Positions 1 to 13,082 of a stretch of DNA of 64,000 nt are shown one piece after another; position 1 is the first letter of the stretch, and each line of letters starts with the position of its first letter. The notes below the pieces were generated by a model, which did not search any database, was not told the origin of the DNA, and worked only from the letters and a program-made list of their open reading frames with translations. This DNA comes from Ecdyonurus torrentis (Eukaryota > Arthropoda > Insecta > Ephemeroptera > Heptageniidae): the NCBI GenBank assembly GCA_949318235.1, contig OX439127.1, positions 21,120,142 through 21,184,141 of the forward strand, read 5' to 3'. A program made the translations under genes and the position numbers.

Positions 1-252
1 AAGTTCTGACATAAAATATATGACTTAAAAGTATCACTAGTTAGTTTCTATATCATCCTCAACAGCATGCATATTTTTAACAGCAATATCAAAGATGAGC
101 GGTTTCAAGCCTTGGGGAAATTGAAAAAATCCAGACTCAAAAATAATGGTGTTATTGTAAACAAAATCTCAAATGAAACGAAAACAACAACTGAGCATGC
201 GCCGCGGCCATTGAGTTTTGGCGCGTACTCGGCATAGTAACAGATGTTTACT

Positions 253-307
253 GTGCAAACAGGTGTCATTTGTGCAAACAGGTGTCTTTGGTGCAAACAG
301 GTGTCTG
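253..307 (+). repeat. 19-bp minisatellite within the tandem unit
   Basis: Three adjacent copies of GTGCAAACAGGTGTC followed by a 4-base variable tail, period 19. Equivalent positions in unit 3 and unit 5 also have three copies, while B units have two. The repeats abut without unique spacers, so this is not a CRISPR array. Confidence 0.9.
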
Positions 308-1687
308 TTACGTAATGTAGTTAAACTTTTAACCTGAGTGGCGCTTAAGTCAACACAGAAATGGATGCCACAAAATCAAAGTGAAAATCAATAATTTTAT
401 TAAAGATGAACATTTACAAGCTAGCGCTTTAAATTTTTTTAAGATAGTTCTGAAACGCTGAAAAACAAAATTAAATATTAAAACAATTAGCAAAATAGAA
501 CATATAATATATTTATCTATTAAATATAACAACAGAATTGTAATATTAACATTGGTAGATGAAGAGATTTGTCGCTATTAAATCATTCTTCTTTAGGATT
601 GTTCACCTTCTTCTTAAAAAAAAAATCTGTGCTAGCAAGATAGTCACCGAGTTAATCTTCACTATAAAGGCCCTTGCTGGTTTCTTCTATCATTTTCTTT
701 CAAATTTATTATACTGAAGTCGTAAAATCACACTAACAAACTATATATAAAAGAATTTGGTTTCATGCAAACAAAAAAGTATAATTTTAAGGATATTTAA
801 CATTTCTTCTTGACACTTATCTAATAATTAAATTGTACGAAAGGAAGACAAGATAAGAACCTGAGAACCCACATACAATTAAATGAATATCAATATCTTT
901 AATGTGTAAACGAAAGAAAAAAGTATTTTATGGTGTATTGAATGCTTATATAATTTTAAATAGTTAATGTTACTTTAATTTGGAATTAAATGCGTTGCAC
1001 AAGATGACTTATAAATGATATTATGTAACGTAGTTACTATATATAATGAGTTAAGTTATTATTATTAAATTGTTATTTTATTTTAGTTAAATGTTTAGAT
1101 TATATAATTAGAAAATTTTGACGAGACGCATGTAGTGTGACATATTATAATGATGTGATGTTACTGTAAACTATTAATGTCAAATAAATTAAATTAATAA
1201 ATAAAGCATAAATTATTTTGGTTTAAATGACTGAAATTGCACTAGGATAATTATTATGTATTTGTATGTATATGCTGTTTTGATTTTATTATTTGATATA
1301 ATAATTTACTTTTTTATATATTATTAAGTTATCACTAAATTATGCATTAATGTAAATACATTTTTGGCACTTTTTTCTCTCTTTCACATATGTATTCAAT
1401 TAATTATGAATTATCAATTATAAAAATGTAAGCGAAAAGAAATGTAACTTAAATTTAATTGTGAGTACATAAATGAACTAGTTGTGATAAAAATTTACTA
1501 TCGAAAGTCAGGCCTTTTTTCTGCTTTCATTGAAGACAATTAGTTGTTTATTATTATTTATCTAATACGTCAATGGAACCCTCAGTGAGAAAATTGTTAT
1601 GTTGTTGCGTTTCTGTATAACAATTTGAAGCTTGTTTTTATTACGCTCTCTGAAGGTATATGATGTTATTTGGTTAAAAATGATTAC

Positions 1688-1977
1688 CGATATAACGATA
1701 CTTTCTTTTGACAAACTTTAATTAGTAATTAGTGAATATATATAGTACTTTTTGAAATATAACATGTATATATCGATATTTCGATACAAAAAATATCGAC
1801 ACTTTTTAAGTATCGCCGATCTCTATTGTACGATATATGGCTTTACGGATGTATTACAAGATTCTATATTACACAGTAAGGAGATGTTTGGCCAAATTGA
1901 GTCCCCGCGAAATTCAAAATAAGTAGCTAAGCCAATCAGCGCAAGCGTTGAGAGTCACATGATCACGATTGACCAAT
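1688..1977. promoter_or_regulatory. CGATA cluster plus CCAAT boxes in the tandem unit
   Basis: Within about 150 bp there are several CGATA/TATCG motifs, including a TATCGATA palindrome at 1771-1778. Type B units have two such palindromes (4527-4534 and 4550-4557). About 100 bp further lies a CpG-containing segment with CCAAT at 1932-1936 and 1973-1977. TATCGATA is the DRE motif bound by DREF, and CGATA is the BEAF-32 motif, in Drosophila. The order resembles a promoter or boundary element. Activity is an inference. Confidence 0.4.
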
Positions 1978-2196
1978 CACAACTGGGCCGAGCTTAACAT
2001 TAGTGCAAGTTGGTGTCAATATATTTATCATATCTATGCAATATATTGGGTGTTAGAGACAAGTCTGTGGCGCAGCAAAGCCACGCAGAAAACCAGCAGA
2101 AAAATCAATAATAAAGACCATGTATTTATTGCACAAACCAACGCTATCTTTGGGGAAATTTGTGAAACGCTACAAGTAAGGGAATTTTTTCTCTGA
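1969..2196 (+). other. Conserved 75-codon open frame in each tandem unit, coding status doubtful
   Basis: The same 75-codon frame starting MTNHNWAELN occurs at 1969-2196, 4725-4952, 7791-8018 and 10548-10775. The only residue change is I to M at position 22. Near its end is a good splice-donor-like string (CTACAAGTAAGG), and AATAAA follows about 80 bp downstream in type A. The frame has no recognisable domain, signal peptide or membrane segment. Its conservation is no greater than that of neighbouring non-coding sequence in the unit. It may be part of an exon of a non-coding transcript. Confidence 0.2.
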
Positions 2197-2783
2197 AAAC
2201 GATATATTTTATGCTCTTATAAATGTATAAAATGCAAGTGTATTAGAAATCGTACCAAGCTATGAGTTAAGTTAATAAAGTTTAGACTTATTCAATAATA
2301 TCAGGAGTGGACCAAATATCTTCACATTTTTTTAACTGTGACGTCATCCAATATTTGGCACATTTCTTTCAGATCAATTAAATCAGCATTTTTTTTATGT
2401 TAAAAAAAAGAGTCTTATTTAAATCTATAGCCTGAATGGCACGGAAATAATTGAGTTGCAAAAGTTAGCATTTTTTAAAGTAATTAATTACAACAAAAAT
2501 CATTAAAATTACAAAATAATTGAATCTGTGTTAATTATTGTAACATGTTGTAACAAAATGCATTAAAAGTGCCCTTAAACACCGTTACATTATAACATTT
2601 TTTCTTTTAAATTTTTTCAATTTAAGGTGATTTGTTTTTTAAAAAAAGCGATGCTGAGACCGATATTTTAAGTGATATCTATTTTCTCTGTCTTACATAT
2701 AAGAACTATTGTATATGGTCGTTCAAAGTTATTTCACTATTTTCTGTATCAGGCACTTTTTTTAAAAAGTCCCTACAAAGTTG

Positions 2784-5700
2784 AAGTTCTGACATAAAAT
2801 ATATGACTTAAAAGTATCACTAGTTAGTTTCTATATCATCCTCAACAGCATGCATATTTTTACAGCAATATCAAAGATGCGCGGTTTCAAGCCTTAGGGA
2901 ATTGAAAAAATCCAGACTCAAAAATAATGGCGTTATTGTAAACAAAATCTCAAATGAAACGAAAACAACAACTAAGCATGCGCCGCGGCCATTGCGTTTA
3001 GGTGCGTACTCGGGATAGTAACAGATGTTTACTGTGCAAACAGGTGTCTTTGGTGCAAACAGGTGTCTGTTACGTAATGTAGTTTAACTTTTAACCTGAG
3101 TGGCGCTAAAGTCAACACAGAAATAGATGCCACAAAACCAAAGTGAAAATCAATAATTTTATTAAAGATGAACATTTACAAACTAGCGCTTTAAATTTTT
3201 TTAAGATAGTTCTGAAACGCTGAAAAACAAAATTAAATATTAAAACAATAAGAAAAAAAAACAACATATAATATATTTATCTATTAAATATAACAACAGA
3301 ATTATAATATTAAGATTGGTAGATGAAGAGATTTGTCGACATTAAATCATATAACTTTAGGATTGTTCACCTTCTTCTTAAAAAATATTCTAAACTAGCA
3401 AGTCACCGACCTATAGACTCTCTTCACTATAAAGGCCCTTGCTGGTTTTTTCTATCATTTTCTTTCAAATTTATTACACTGAAGTCGTAAAATCACACTA
3501 ACAAACTATATAAAAAAGAGTTTTGTTTCAAACAAAAAATTCTAAATCTGAGGATATTTAACATTGCTTCTTGGCACTTATCTAATAATAAATTGTAGGA
3601 AAGGAAGACAAGATAATAACCTGAGAACCCACATACAATTAAATGAATTTCAACATCTTTAATGTGTTAACGAAAGAAAAAAGTAATTTATGGTGTATTG
3701 AGTGCTTATATAATTTTAAATAGTTAATGTTACTTTAATTTGGAATTAAATGCGTTGCACAAGATGACTTATAAATGATATTATGTAACGTAGTTACTAT
3801 ATATAAAGAGTTAAGTTATTATTATTAAATTGTTATTTTATTTTAGTTAAATGTTTAGATTATATAATTAGAAAATTTTGACGAGACGCATGTAGTGTGA
3901 CATATTATAATGATGTGATGTTACTGTAAACTATTAATGTCAAATAAATTAAATTAATAAATAAAGCATAAAATATTTTGGTTTAAATTACTGAAATTGC
4001 ACTAGGATAATTATTATGTATTTGTATGTATATGCAGTTTTCATTTTATTATTTGATATAATAATTTACTTTTTTATATATTATTAAGTTATCACTAAAT
4101 TATGCATTAATGTAAATACATTTTTGGCACTTTTTTCTCTCTTTCACATATGTATTCAATTAATTAGGAATTTTCAATTATAAAAATGTAAGCGAAAAGA
4201 AATGTAACTTAAATTAAATTGTGAGTACATAAATGAACTAGTAGTGATAAAAATTTACTATCGAAAGTCAGGCCTTTTTTCTGCTTTCATTGAAGACAAT
4301 TAGTTGTTTATTATTATTTATCTAATACGTCTATGGAACCCTCAGTGAGAAAATTGTTATGTTGTTGCGTTTCTGTATAACAATTTGAAGCTTGTTTTTA
4401 ATACGCTCTCTGAAGGTATGATGTTATTTGGTTAAAAATGATTACCGATATAACGATACTTTCTTTTGACAAACTTTAATTAGTAATTATTGTATATATA
4501 GTACTTTTTGAAATATAACATGTATGTATCGATATTTCGATACAAAAAATATCGATACTTTTTAAGTATCGCCGATCTCTATTGTACGATATATGGCTTT
4601 ACGGATGTATTACAAGATTCTATATTACACGGTAAGGACATGTTTGGCCAAATTGAGTCCCCGCGAAATTCAAAATAAGTGGCTAAGCCAATCAGCGCAA
4701 GCGTTGAGAGTCACATGATCACGATTGACCAATCACAACTGGGCCGAGCTTAACATTAGTGCAAGTTGGTGTCAATATATTTATCATATGTATGCAATAT
4801 ATTGGGTGTTAGAGACAAGTCTGTGGCGCAGCAAAGCCACGCAGAAAACCAGCAGAAAAATCAATAATAAAGACCATGTATTTATTGCACAAACCAACGC
4901 TATCTTTGGGGAAATTTGTGAAACGCTACAAGTAAGGGAATTTTTTCTCTGAAAACGATATATTTTATGCTCTTATATAGACCCCTTGCACATCCTTGCG
5001 CTTTGTCGCCATTTTTGTGGTGACTAATGCATTGTCCAGCATAGGGGAAACTTCGTTTTTCCTAATTTTTCACATAAAAAATTGTTTATTTCAACTCAAC
5101 AAATATTTCTCATATCCTTTGAGCTTATTAGGAGCTAGAAATAAGGCTTTGGTTGAGGTTTGAAGCTTCTTTTGCTATTAAAAAAATAAAAATGATGTTT
5201 TTCCTATGCTGGCCTATGTATTCCTGACCAAAGAAATAGCGGCTCTTAAATATGAGTGCAAGCGGTCTATATGTATAAAATGCAAGTGTATTAGAAAACG
5301 TACCAAGCTATGAGTTAAGTTAATAAAGTTTAGACTTATTCAATAATATCTGGAGTGCACCAAATATCTTCACATTTTTTTAACTGTGACGTCATCCAAT
5401 ATTTTGCACATTTCTTTCAGATCAATTAAATCAGCATTTTATTATGTTAAAAAAAAAGAGTCATATTTAAATCTATAGCCTGAATGGCACGGAAGTAATT
5501 GAGTTGCAAAAGTTAGCATTTTTTAAAGTAATTAATTACAACAAAAATCATTAAAATTACAAAATAATTAAATCTGTGTTAATTATTGTAACATGTTGTA
5601 ACAAAATGCATTAAAAGTGCCCTTAAACACCGTTATATTATAACATTTTTTTTTTAATTTTTTCAATTTAAGGTAATTTGTTTATAAAAAAGCGATGCTG

Positions 5701-5827
5701 AGACCGATATTTTAAGTGATATCTATTTTCTCTGTCTTACAGATAAAAACTATTGTATATGGTCCTTCAAAGTTATTTTACTATTTTCTGTATCAGGCAC
5801 TTTTATAAAAAAGTCCCTACAAAGTTG
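2784..5827. repeat. Tandem array unit 2 (type B)
   Basis: Second copy. It differs from type A by scattered substitutions and small indels and by a 292-bp TA-flanked insertion at 4978-5269. It has only two units of the 19-bp minisatellite instead of three. It looks almost identical to unit 4. The A/B difference is clearly larger than the A/A or B/B difference, so the A-B pair duplicated as a block. Confidence 0.95.
4978..5269. mobile_element. 292-bp MITE with TA target duplication
   Basis: Inserted relative to type A units, which show the near-empty site. Terminal inverted repeats are TAGACCCCTTGCAC and, at the right end read in reverse, TAGACCGCTTGCAC (13 of 14 match). TA flanks both sides. 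This suggests a Tc1/mariner-type non-autonomous element. It has no coding capacity. Confidence 0.8.
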
Positions 5828-8605
5828 AAGTTCTGACATATATGACTTAAAAGTATCACTAGTTAGTTTCTATATCATCCTCAACAGCATGCATATTTTT
5901 AACAGCAATATCAAAGATGAGCGGTTTCAAGCCTTGGGGAAATTGAAAAAATCCAGACTCAAAAATAATGGTGTTATTGTAAACAAAATCTCAAATGAAA
6001 CGAAAACAACAACTGAGCATGCGCCGCGGCCATTGAGTTTTGGCGCGTACTCGGCATAGTAACAGATGTTTACTGTGCAAACAGGTGTCATTTGTGCAAA
6101 CAGGTGTCTTTGGTGCAAACAGGTGTCTGTTACGTAATGTAGTTAAACTTTTAACCTGAGTGGCGCTTAAGTCAACACAGAAATGGATGCCACAAAATCA
6201 AAGTGAAAATCAATAATTTTATTAAAGATGAACATTTACAAGCTAGCGCTTTAAATTTTTTTAAGATAGTTCTGAAACGCTGAAAAACAAAATTAAATAT
6301 TAAAACAATTAGCAAAATAGAACATATAATATATTTATCTATTAAATATAACAACAGAATTGTAATATTAACATTGGTAGATGAAGAGATTTGTCGCTAT
6401 TAAATCATTCTTCTTTAGGATTGTTCACCTTCTTCTTAAAAAAAAAATCTGTGCTAGCAAGATAGTCACCGAGTTAATCTTCACTATAAAGGCCCTTGCT
6501 GGTTTCTTCTATCATTTTCTTTCAAATTTATTATACTGAAGTCGTAAAATCACACTAACAAACTATATATAAAAGAATTTGGTTTCATGCAAACAAAAAA
6601 GTATAATTTTAAGGATATTTAACATTTCTTCTTGACACTTATCTAATAATTAAATTGTACGAAAGGAAGACAAGATAAGAACCTGAGAACCCACATACAA
6701 TTAAATGAATATCAATATCTTTAATGTGTAAACGAAAGAAAAAAGTATTTTATGGTGTATTGAATGCTTATATAATTTTAAATAGTTAATGTTACTTTAA
6801 TTTGGAATTAAATGCGTTGCACAAGATGACTTATAAATGATATTATGTAACGTAGTTACTATATATAATGAGTTAAGTTATTATTATTAAATTGTTATTT
6901 TATTTTAGTTAAATGTTTAGATTATATAATTAGAAAATTTTGACGAGACGCATGTAGTGTGACATATTATAATGATGTGATGTTACTGTAAACTATTAAT
7001 GTCAAATAAATTAAATTAATAAATAAAGCATAAATTATTTTGGTTTAAATGACTGAAATTGCACTAGGATAATTATTATGTATTTGTATGTATATGCTGT
7101 TTTGATTTTATTATTTGATATAATAATTTACTTTTTTATATATTATTAAGTTATCACTAAATTATGCATTAATGTAAATACATTTTTGGCACTTTTTTCT
7201 CTCTTTCACATATGTATTCAATTAATTATGAATTATCAATTATAAAAATGTAAGCGAAAAGAAATGTAACTTAAATTTAATTGTGAGTACATAAATGAAC
7301 TAGTTGTGATAAAAATTTACTATCGAAAGTCAGGCCTTTTTTCTGCTTTCATTGAAGACAATTAGTTGTTTATTATTATTTATCTAATACGTCAATGGAA
7401 CCCTCAGTGAGAAAATTGTTATGTTGTTGCGTTTCTGTATAACAATTTGAAGCTTGTTTTTATTACGCTCTCTGAAGGTATATGATGTTATTTGGTTAAA
7501 AATGATTACCGATATAACGATACTTTCTTTTGACAAACTTTAATTAGTAATTAGTGAATATATATAGTACTTTTTGAAATATAACATGTATATATCGATA
7601 TTTCGATACAAAAAATATCGACACTTTTTAAGTATCGCCGATCTCTATTGTACGATATATGGCTTTACGGATGTATTACAAGATTCTATATTACACAGTA
7701 AGGAGATGTTTGGCCAAATTGAGTCCCCGCGAAATTCAAAATAAGTAGCTAAGCCAATCAGCGCAAGCGTTGAGAGTCACATGATCACGATTGACCAATC
7801 ACAACTGGGCCGAGCTTAACATTAGTGCAAGTTGGTGTCAATATATTTATCATATCTATGCAATATATTGGGTGTTAGAGACAAGTCTGTGGCGCAGCAA
7901 AGCCACGCAGAAAACCAGCAGAAAAATCAATAATAAAGACCATGTATTTATTGCACAAACCAACGCTATCTTTGGGGAAATTTGTGAAACGCTACAAGTA
8001 AGGGAATTTTTTCTCTGAAAACGATATATTTTATGCTCTTATAAATGTATAAAATGCAAGTGTATTAGAAATCGTACCAAGCTATGAGTTAAGTTAATAA
8101 AGTTTAGACTTATTCAATAATATCAGGAGTGGACCAAATATCTTCACATTTTTTTAACTGTGACGTCATCCAATATTTGGCACATTTCTTTCAGATCAAT
8201 TAAATCAGCATTTTTTTTATGTTAAAAAAAAGAGTCTTATTTAAATCTATAGCCTGAATGGCACGGAAATAATTGAGTTGCAAAAGTTAGCATTTTTTAA
8301 AGTAATTAATTACAACAAAAATCATTAAAATTACAAAATAATTGAATCTGTGTTAATTATTGTAACATGTTGTAACAAAATGCATTAAAAGTGCCCTTAA
8401 ACACCGTTACATTATAACATTTTTTCTTTTAAATTTTTTCAATTTAAGGTGATTTGTTTTTTAAAAAAAGCGATGCTGAGACCGATATTTTAAGTGATAT
8501 CTATTTTCTCTGTCTTACATATAAGAACTATTGTATATGGTCGTTCAAAGTTATTTCACTATTTTCTGTATCAGGCACTTTTTTTAAAAAGTCCCTACAA
8601 AGTTG
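5828..8605. repeat. Tandem array unit 3 (type A)
   Basis: Third copy, type A. It lacks 5 bases in the first 20 bp (GACATATATGAC instead of GACATAAAATATATGAC). Over the rest I see no consistent difference from unit 1. The conserved 75-codon frame lies at 7791-8018. Near-identity implies a very recent duplication, concerted evolution, or an assembly duplication. Confidence 0.95.
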
Positions 8606-11600
8606 AAGTTCTGACATAAAATATATGACTTAAAAGTATCACTAGTTAGTTTCTATATCATCCTCAACAGCATGCATATTTTTACAGCAATATCAAAGAT
8701 GCGCGGTTTCAAGCCTTAGGGAATTGAAAAAATCCAGACTCAAAAATAATGGCGTTATTGTAAACAAAATCTCAAATGAAACGAAAACAACAACTAAGCA
8801 TGCGCCGCGGCCATTGCGTTTAGGTGCGTACTCGGGATAGTAACAGATGTTTACTGTGCAAACAGGTGTCTTTGGTGCAAACAGGTGTCTGTTACGTAAT
8901 GTAGTTTAACTTTTAACCTGAGTGGCGCTAAAGTCAACACAGAAATAGATGCCACAAAACCAAAGTGAAAATCAATAATTTTATTAAAGATGAACATTTA
9001 CAAACTAGCGCTTTAAATTTTTTTAAGATAGTTCTGAAACGCTGAAAAACAAAATTAAATATTAAAACAATAAGAAAAAAAAAACAACATATAATATATT
9101 TATCTATTAAATATAACAACAGAATTATAATATTAAGATTGGTAGATGAAGAGATTTGTCGACATTAAATCATATAACTTTAGGATTGTTCACCTTCTTC
9201 TTAAAAAATATTCTAAACTAGCAAGTCACCGACCTATAGACTCTCTTCACTATAAAGGCCCTTGCTGGTTTTTTCTATCATTTTCTTTCAAATTTATTAC
9301 ACTGAAGTCGTAAAATCACACTAACAAACTATATAAAAAAGAGTTTTGTTTCAAACAAAAAATTCTAAATCTGAGGATATTTAACATTGCTTCTTGGCAC
9401 TTATCTAATAATAAATTGTAGGAAAGGAAGACAAGATAATAACCTGAGAACCCACATACAATTAAATGAATTTCAACATCTTTAATGTGTTAACGAAAGA
9501 AAAAAGTAATTTATGGTGTATTGAGTGCTTATATAATTTTAAATAGTTAATGTTACTTTAATTTGGAATTAAATGCGTTGCACAAGATGACTTATAAATG
9601 ATATTATGTAACGTAGTTACTATATATAAAGAGTTAAGTTATTATTATTAAATTGTTATTTTATTTTAGTTAAATGTTTAGATTATATAATTAGAAAATT
9701 TTGACGAGACGCATGTAGTGTGACATATTATAATGATGTGATGTTACTGTAAACTATTAATGTCAAATAAATTAAATTAATAAATAAAGCATAAAATATT
9801 TTGGTTTAAATTACTGAAATTGCACTAGGATAATTATTATGTATTTGTATGTATATGCAGTTTTCATTTTATTATTTGATATAATAATTTACTTTTTTAT
9901 ATATTATTAAGTTATCACTAAATTATGCATTAATGTAAATACATTTTTGGCACTTTTTTCTCTCTTTCACATATGTATTCAATTAATTAGGAATTTTCAA
10001 TTATAAAAATGTAAGCGAAAAGAAATGTAACTTAAATTAAATTGTGAGTACATAAATGAACTAGTAGTGATAAAAATTTACTATCGAAAGTCAGGCCTTT
10101 TTTCTGCTTTCATTGAAGACAATTAGTTGTTTATTATTATTTATCTAATACGTCTATGGAACCCTCAGTGAGAAAATTGTTATGTTGTTGCGTTTCTGTA
10201 TAACAATTTGAAGCTTGTTTTTAATACGCTCTCTGAAGGTATGATGTTATTTGGTTAAAAATGATTACCGATATAACGATACTTTCTTTTGACAAACTTT
10301 AATTAGTAATTATTGTATATATAGTACTTTTTGAAATATAACATGTATGTATCGATATTTCGATACAAAAAATATCGATACTTTTTAAGTATCGCCGATC
10401 TCTATTGTACGATATATGGCTTTACGGATGTATTACAAGATTCTATATTACACGGTAAGGACATGTTTGGCCAAATTGAGTCCCCGCGAAATTCAAAATA
10501 AGTGGCTAAGCCAATCAGCGCAAGCGTTGAGAGTCACATGATCACGATTGACCAATCACAACTGGGCCGAGCTTAACATTAGTGCAAGTTGGTGTCAATA
10601 TATTTATCATATGTATGCAATATATTGGGTGTTAGAGACAAGTCTGTGGCGCAGCAAAGCCACGCAGAAAACCAGCAGAAAAATCAATAATAAAGACCAT
10701 GTATTTATTGCACAAACCAACGCTATCTTTGGGGAAATTTGTGAAACGCTACAAGTAAGGGAATTTTTTCTCTGAAAACGATATATTTTATGCTCTTATA
10801 TAGACCCCTTGCACATCCTTGCGCTTTGTCGCCATTTTTGTGGTGACTAATGCATTGTCCAGCATAGGGGAAACTTCGTTTTTCCTAATTTTTCACATAA
10901 AAAATTGTTTATTTCAACTCAACAAATATTTCTCATATCCTTTGAGCTTATTAGGAGCTAGAAATAAGGCTTTGGTTGAGGTTTGAAGCTTCTTTTGCTA
11001 TTAAAAAAATAAAAATGATGTTTTTCCTATGCTGGCCTATGTATTCCTGACCAAAGAAATAGCGGCTCTTAAATATGAGTGCAAGCGGTCTATATGTATA
11101 AAATGCAAGTGTATTAGAAAACGTACCAAGCTATGAGTTAAGTTAATAAAGTTTAGACTTATTCAATAATATCTGGAGTGCACCAAATATCTTCACATTT
11201 TTTTAACTGTGACGTCATCCAATATTTTGCACATTTCTTTCAGATCAATTAAATCAGCATTTTATTATGTTAAAAAAAAAGAGTCATATTTAAATCTATA
11301 GCCTGAATGGCACGGAAGTAATTGAGTTGCAAAAGTTAGCATTTTTTAAAGTAATTAATTACAACACAAATCATTAAAATTACAAAATAATTAAATCTGT
11401 GTTAATTATTGTAACATGTTGTAACAAAATGCATTAAAAGTGCCCTTAAACACCGTTATATTATAACATTTTTTTTTTAATTTTTTCAATTTAAGGTAAT
11501 TTGTTTATAAAAAAGCGATGCTGAGACCGATATTTTAAGTGATATCTATTTTCTCTGTCTTACAGATAAAAACTATTGTATATGGTCCTTCAAAGTTATT

Positions 11601-11650
11601 TTACTATTTTCTGTATCAGGCACTTTTATAAAAAAGTCCCTACAAAGTTG
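8606..11650. repeat. Tandem array unit 4 (type B)
   Basis: Fourth copy, type B, carrying the same 292-bp insertion (10801-11092) at the same site as unit 2. I found only two differences from unit 2: one extra A in an A-run near 9082, and an A-to-C change near 11367. The conserved 75-codon frame lies at 10548-10775. Confidence 0.95.
10801..11092. mobile_element. 292-bp MITE, second copy inside tandem unit 4
   Basis: Same element, same terminal repeats and same insertion point as in unit 2. It was therefore copied by duplication of the array block, not by a second transposition. Confidence 0.8.
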
Positions 11651-12715
11651 AAGTTCTGACATATATGACTTAAAAGTATCACTAGTTAGTTTCTATATCA
11701 TCCTCAACAGCATGCATATTTTTTACAGCAATATCAAAGATGCGCGGTTTCAAGCCTTGGGGAATTGAAAAAATCCAGACTCAAAAATAATGGCGTTATT
11801 GTAAACAAAATCTCAAATGAAACGAAAACAACACCTGACATGCGCCGCGGCCATTGCGTTAAGGCGCGTACTCGGCATAGTAACAGATGTTTACTGTGCA
11901 AACAGGTGTCATTTGTGCAAACAGGTGTCTTTGGTGCAAACAGGTGTCTGTTACGTAATGTAGTTAAACTTTTAACCTGAGTGGCGCTTAAGTCAACACA
12001 GAAATAGATGCCACAAAACCAAAGTGAAAATCTATAATTTTAATAAAGATGAACATTTACAAACTATAGCGCTTTAATTCTTTTTGAGATAGTTCTGAAA
12101 CGCTAAAAAACAAAATTAAATATTAAAACAATTAGCAAAATAGAACATATAATATATTTATCTATTAAATATAACAACAGAATTGTAATATTAAGATTGG
12201 TAGATGAAGAGATTTGTCGACATTAAATCATATAACTTCAGGATTGTTCACCTTCTTCTTTAAAAATATTTTGAGCTAGCAAGATAGTCACCGAGCTATA
12301 GACTCTCTTCACTATAAAGGCCCTTGCTGGTTTCTTCTATCATTTTCTTTCAAATTTATTATACTTAAGTCGTAAAATCACATTAACAAACTATATATAA
12401 AAGAGTTTGGTTTCATGCAAACAAAAAATTCTAAATCTGAGGATATTTAATATTGCTTCTTGACAATTATCTAATAATTAAATTGTAGGAAAGGAAGACA
12501 AGATAATAACCTGAGAACCCACATACAAGTAAATGAATATCAACATCTTTAATGTGTAAACGAAAGAAAAAAGTAATTGATGGTGTATTGAATGCTTTTA
12601 TAATTTTAAATAGTTAATGTTACTTTAATTTGGAATTAAATGCGTTGCACAAGATGACTTATAAATGATATTATGTAACGTAGTTACTATATATAATGAG
12701 TTAAGTTATTATTAT
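11651..12715. repeat. Tandem array unit 5, truncated (type A')
   Basis: Right-hand end of the array. Similarity to the unit runs for about 1,065 bp and stops inside GAGTTAAGTTATTATTAT, after which unique sequence begins. This copy differs from both A and B at many positions and has three minisatellite units. It is therefore a third, more diverged lineage, as expected for the edge copy of a homogenised tandem array. Confidence 0.93.
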
Positions 12716-13082
12716 CTAAATTATTAATAAAATTATAAAGAAATTATAATTAAATTATAATATTCAGTATCAACAAAATATTTCTTTAAATAAAATTAAC
12801 GGCGTCCTAAAAAAGTGTCAACTTAAAACATAATTCTAATTTACGACTTCAACTAATATTTTACTAAAAAATAATAATAATAAGGAATTGAAATAATATG
12901 CTTCATTTTTTAAAAGAGTACTTACATTTTTATCAAATTACTTAAATTCATGTCAATTAGAAATACTATCATTTAAATTTTTTTTTTGAAGTTCTAAATA
13001 CAGACAAAGCAAAAGACAGGTTAGGAATGTTCTTATGTTTGTTATTTTCACCCACAATTGATGTATGTAAGCAATTCCAACG
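12716..13082. other. AT-rich spacer
   Basis: Unique AT-rich sequence after the array. I see no exon, promoter or repeat structure in it. Confidence 0.5.

Larger units (their letters stand above)
1..2783. repeat. Tandem array unit 1 (type A)
   Basis: First visible copy of a ~2.8 kb tandem unit; the window starts inside the array, so the unit boundary is arbitrary. The opening AAGTTCTGACATAAAATATA recurs at 2784 and 8606, and in shortened form at 5828 and 11651. Unit 1 looks essentially identical to unit 3 apart from a 5-base deletion near the start of unit 3. It contains a 19-bp minisatellite (253-307), a CpG-containing stretch near 195-235, a CGATA cluster (1688-1835), two CCAAT boxes (1932-1936, 1973-1977) and a 75-codon open frame (1969-2196). 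No transposase, polymerase or structural-protein motif is visible. It may be a long-period satellite or a tandemly duplicated non-coding locus. Confidence 0.95.

Noticed and set aside
253..307. Short regularly spaced repeats as a CRISPR array
   Set aside because: Head-to-tail 19-bp repeats without unique spacers in a eukaryotic tandem unit; this is a minisatellite.
1969..2196. Conserved small protein encoded by each tandem unit
   Set aside because: Four copies are nearly identical at DNA level because the whole unit is; there is no excess of synonymous change to argue for coding.
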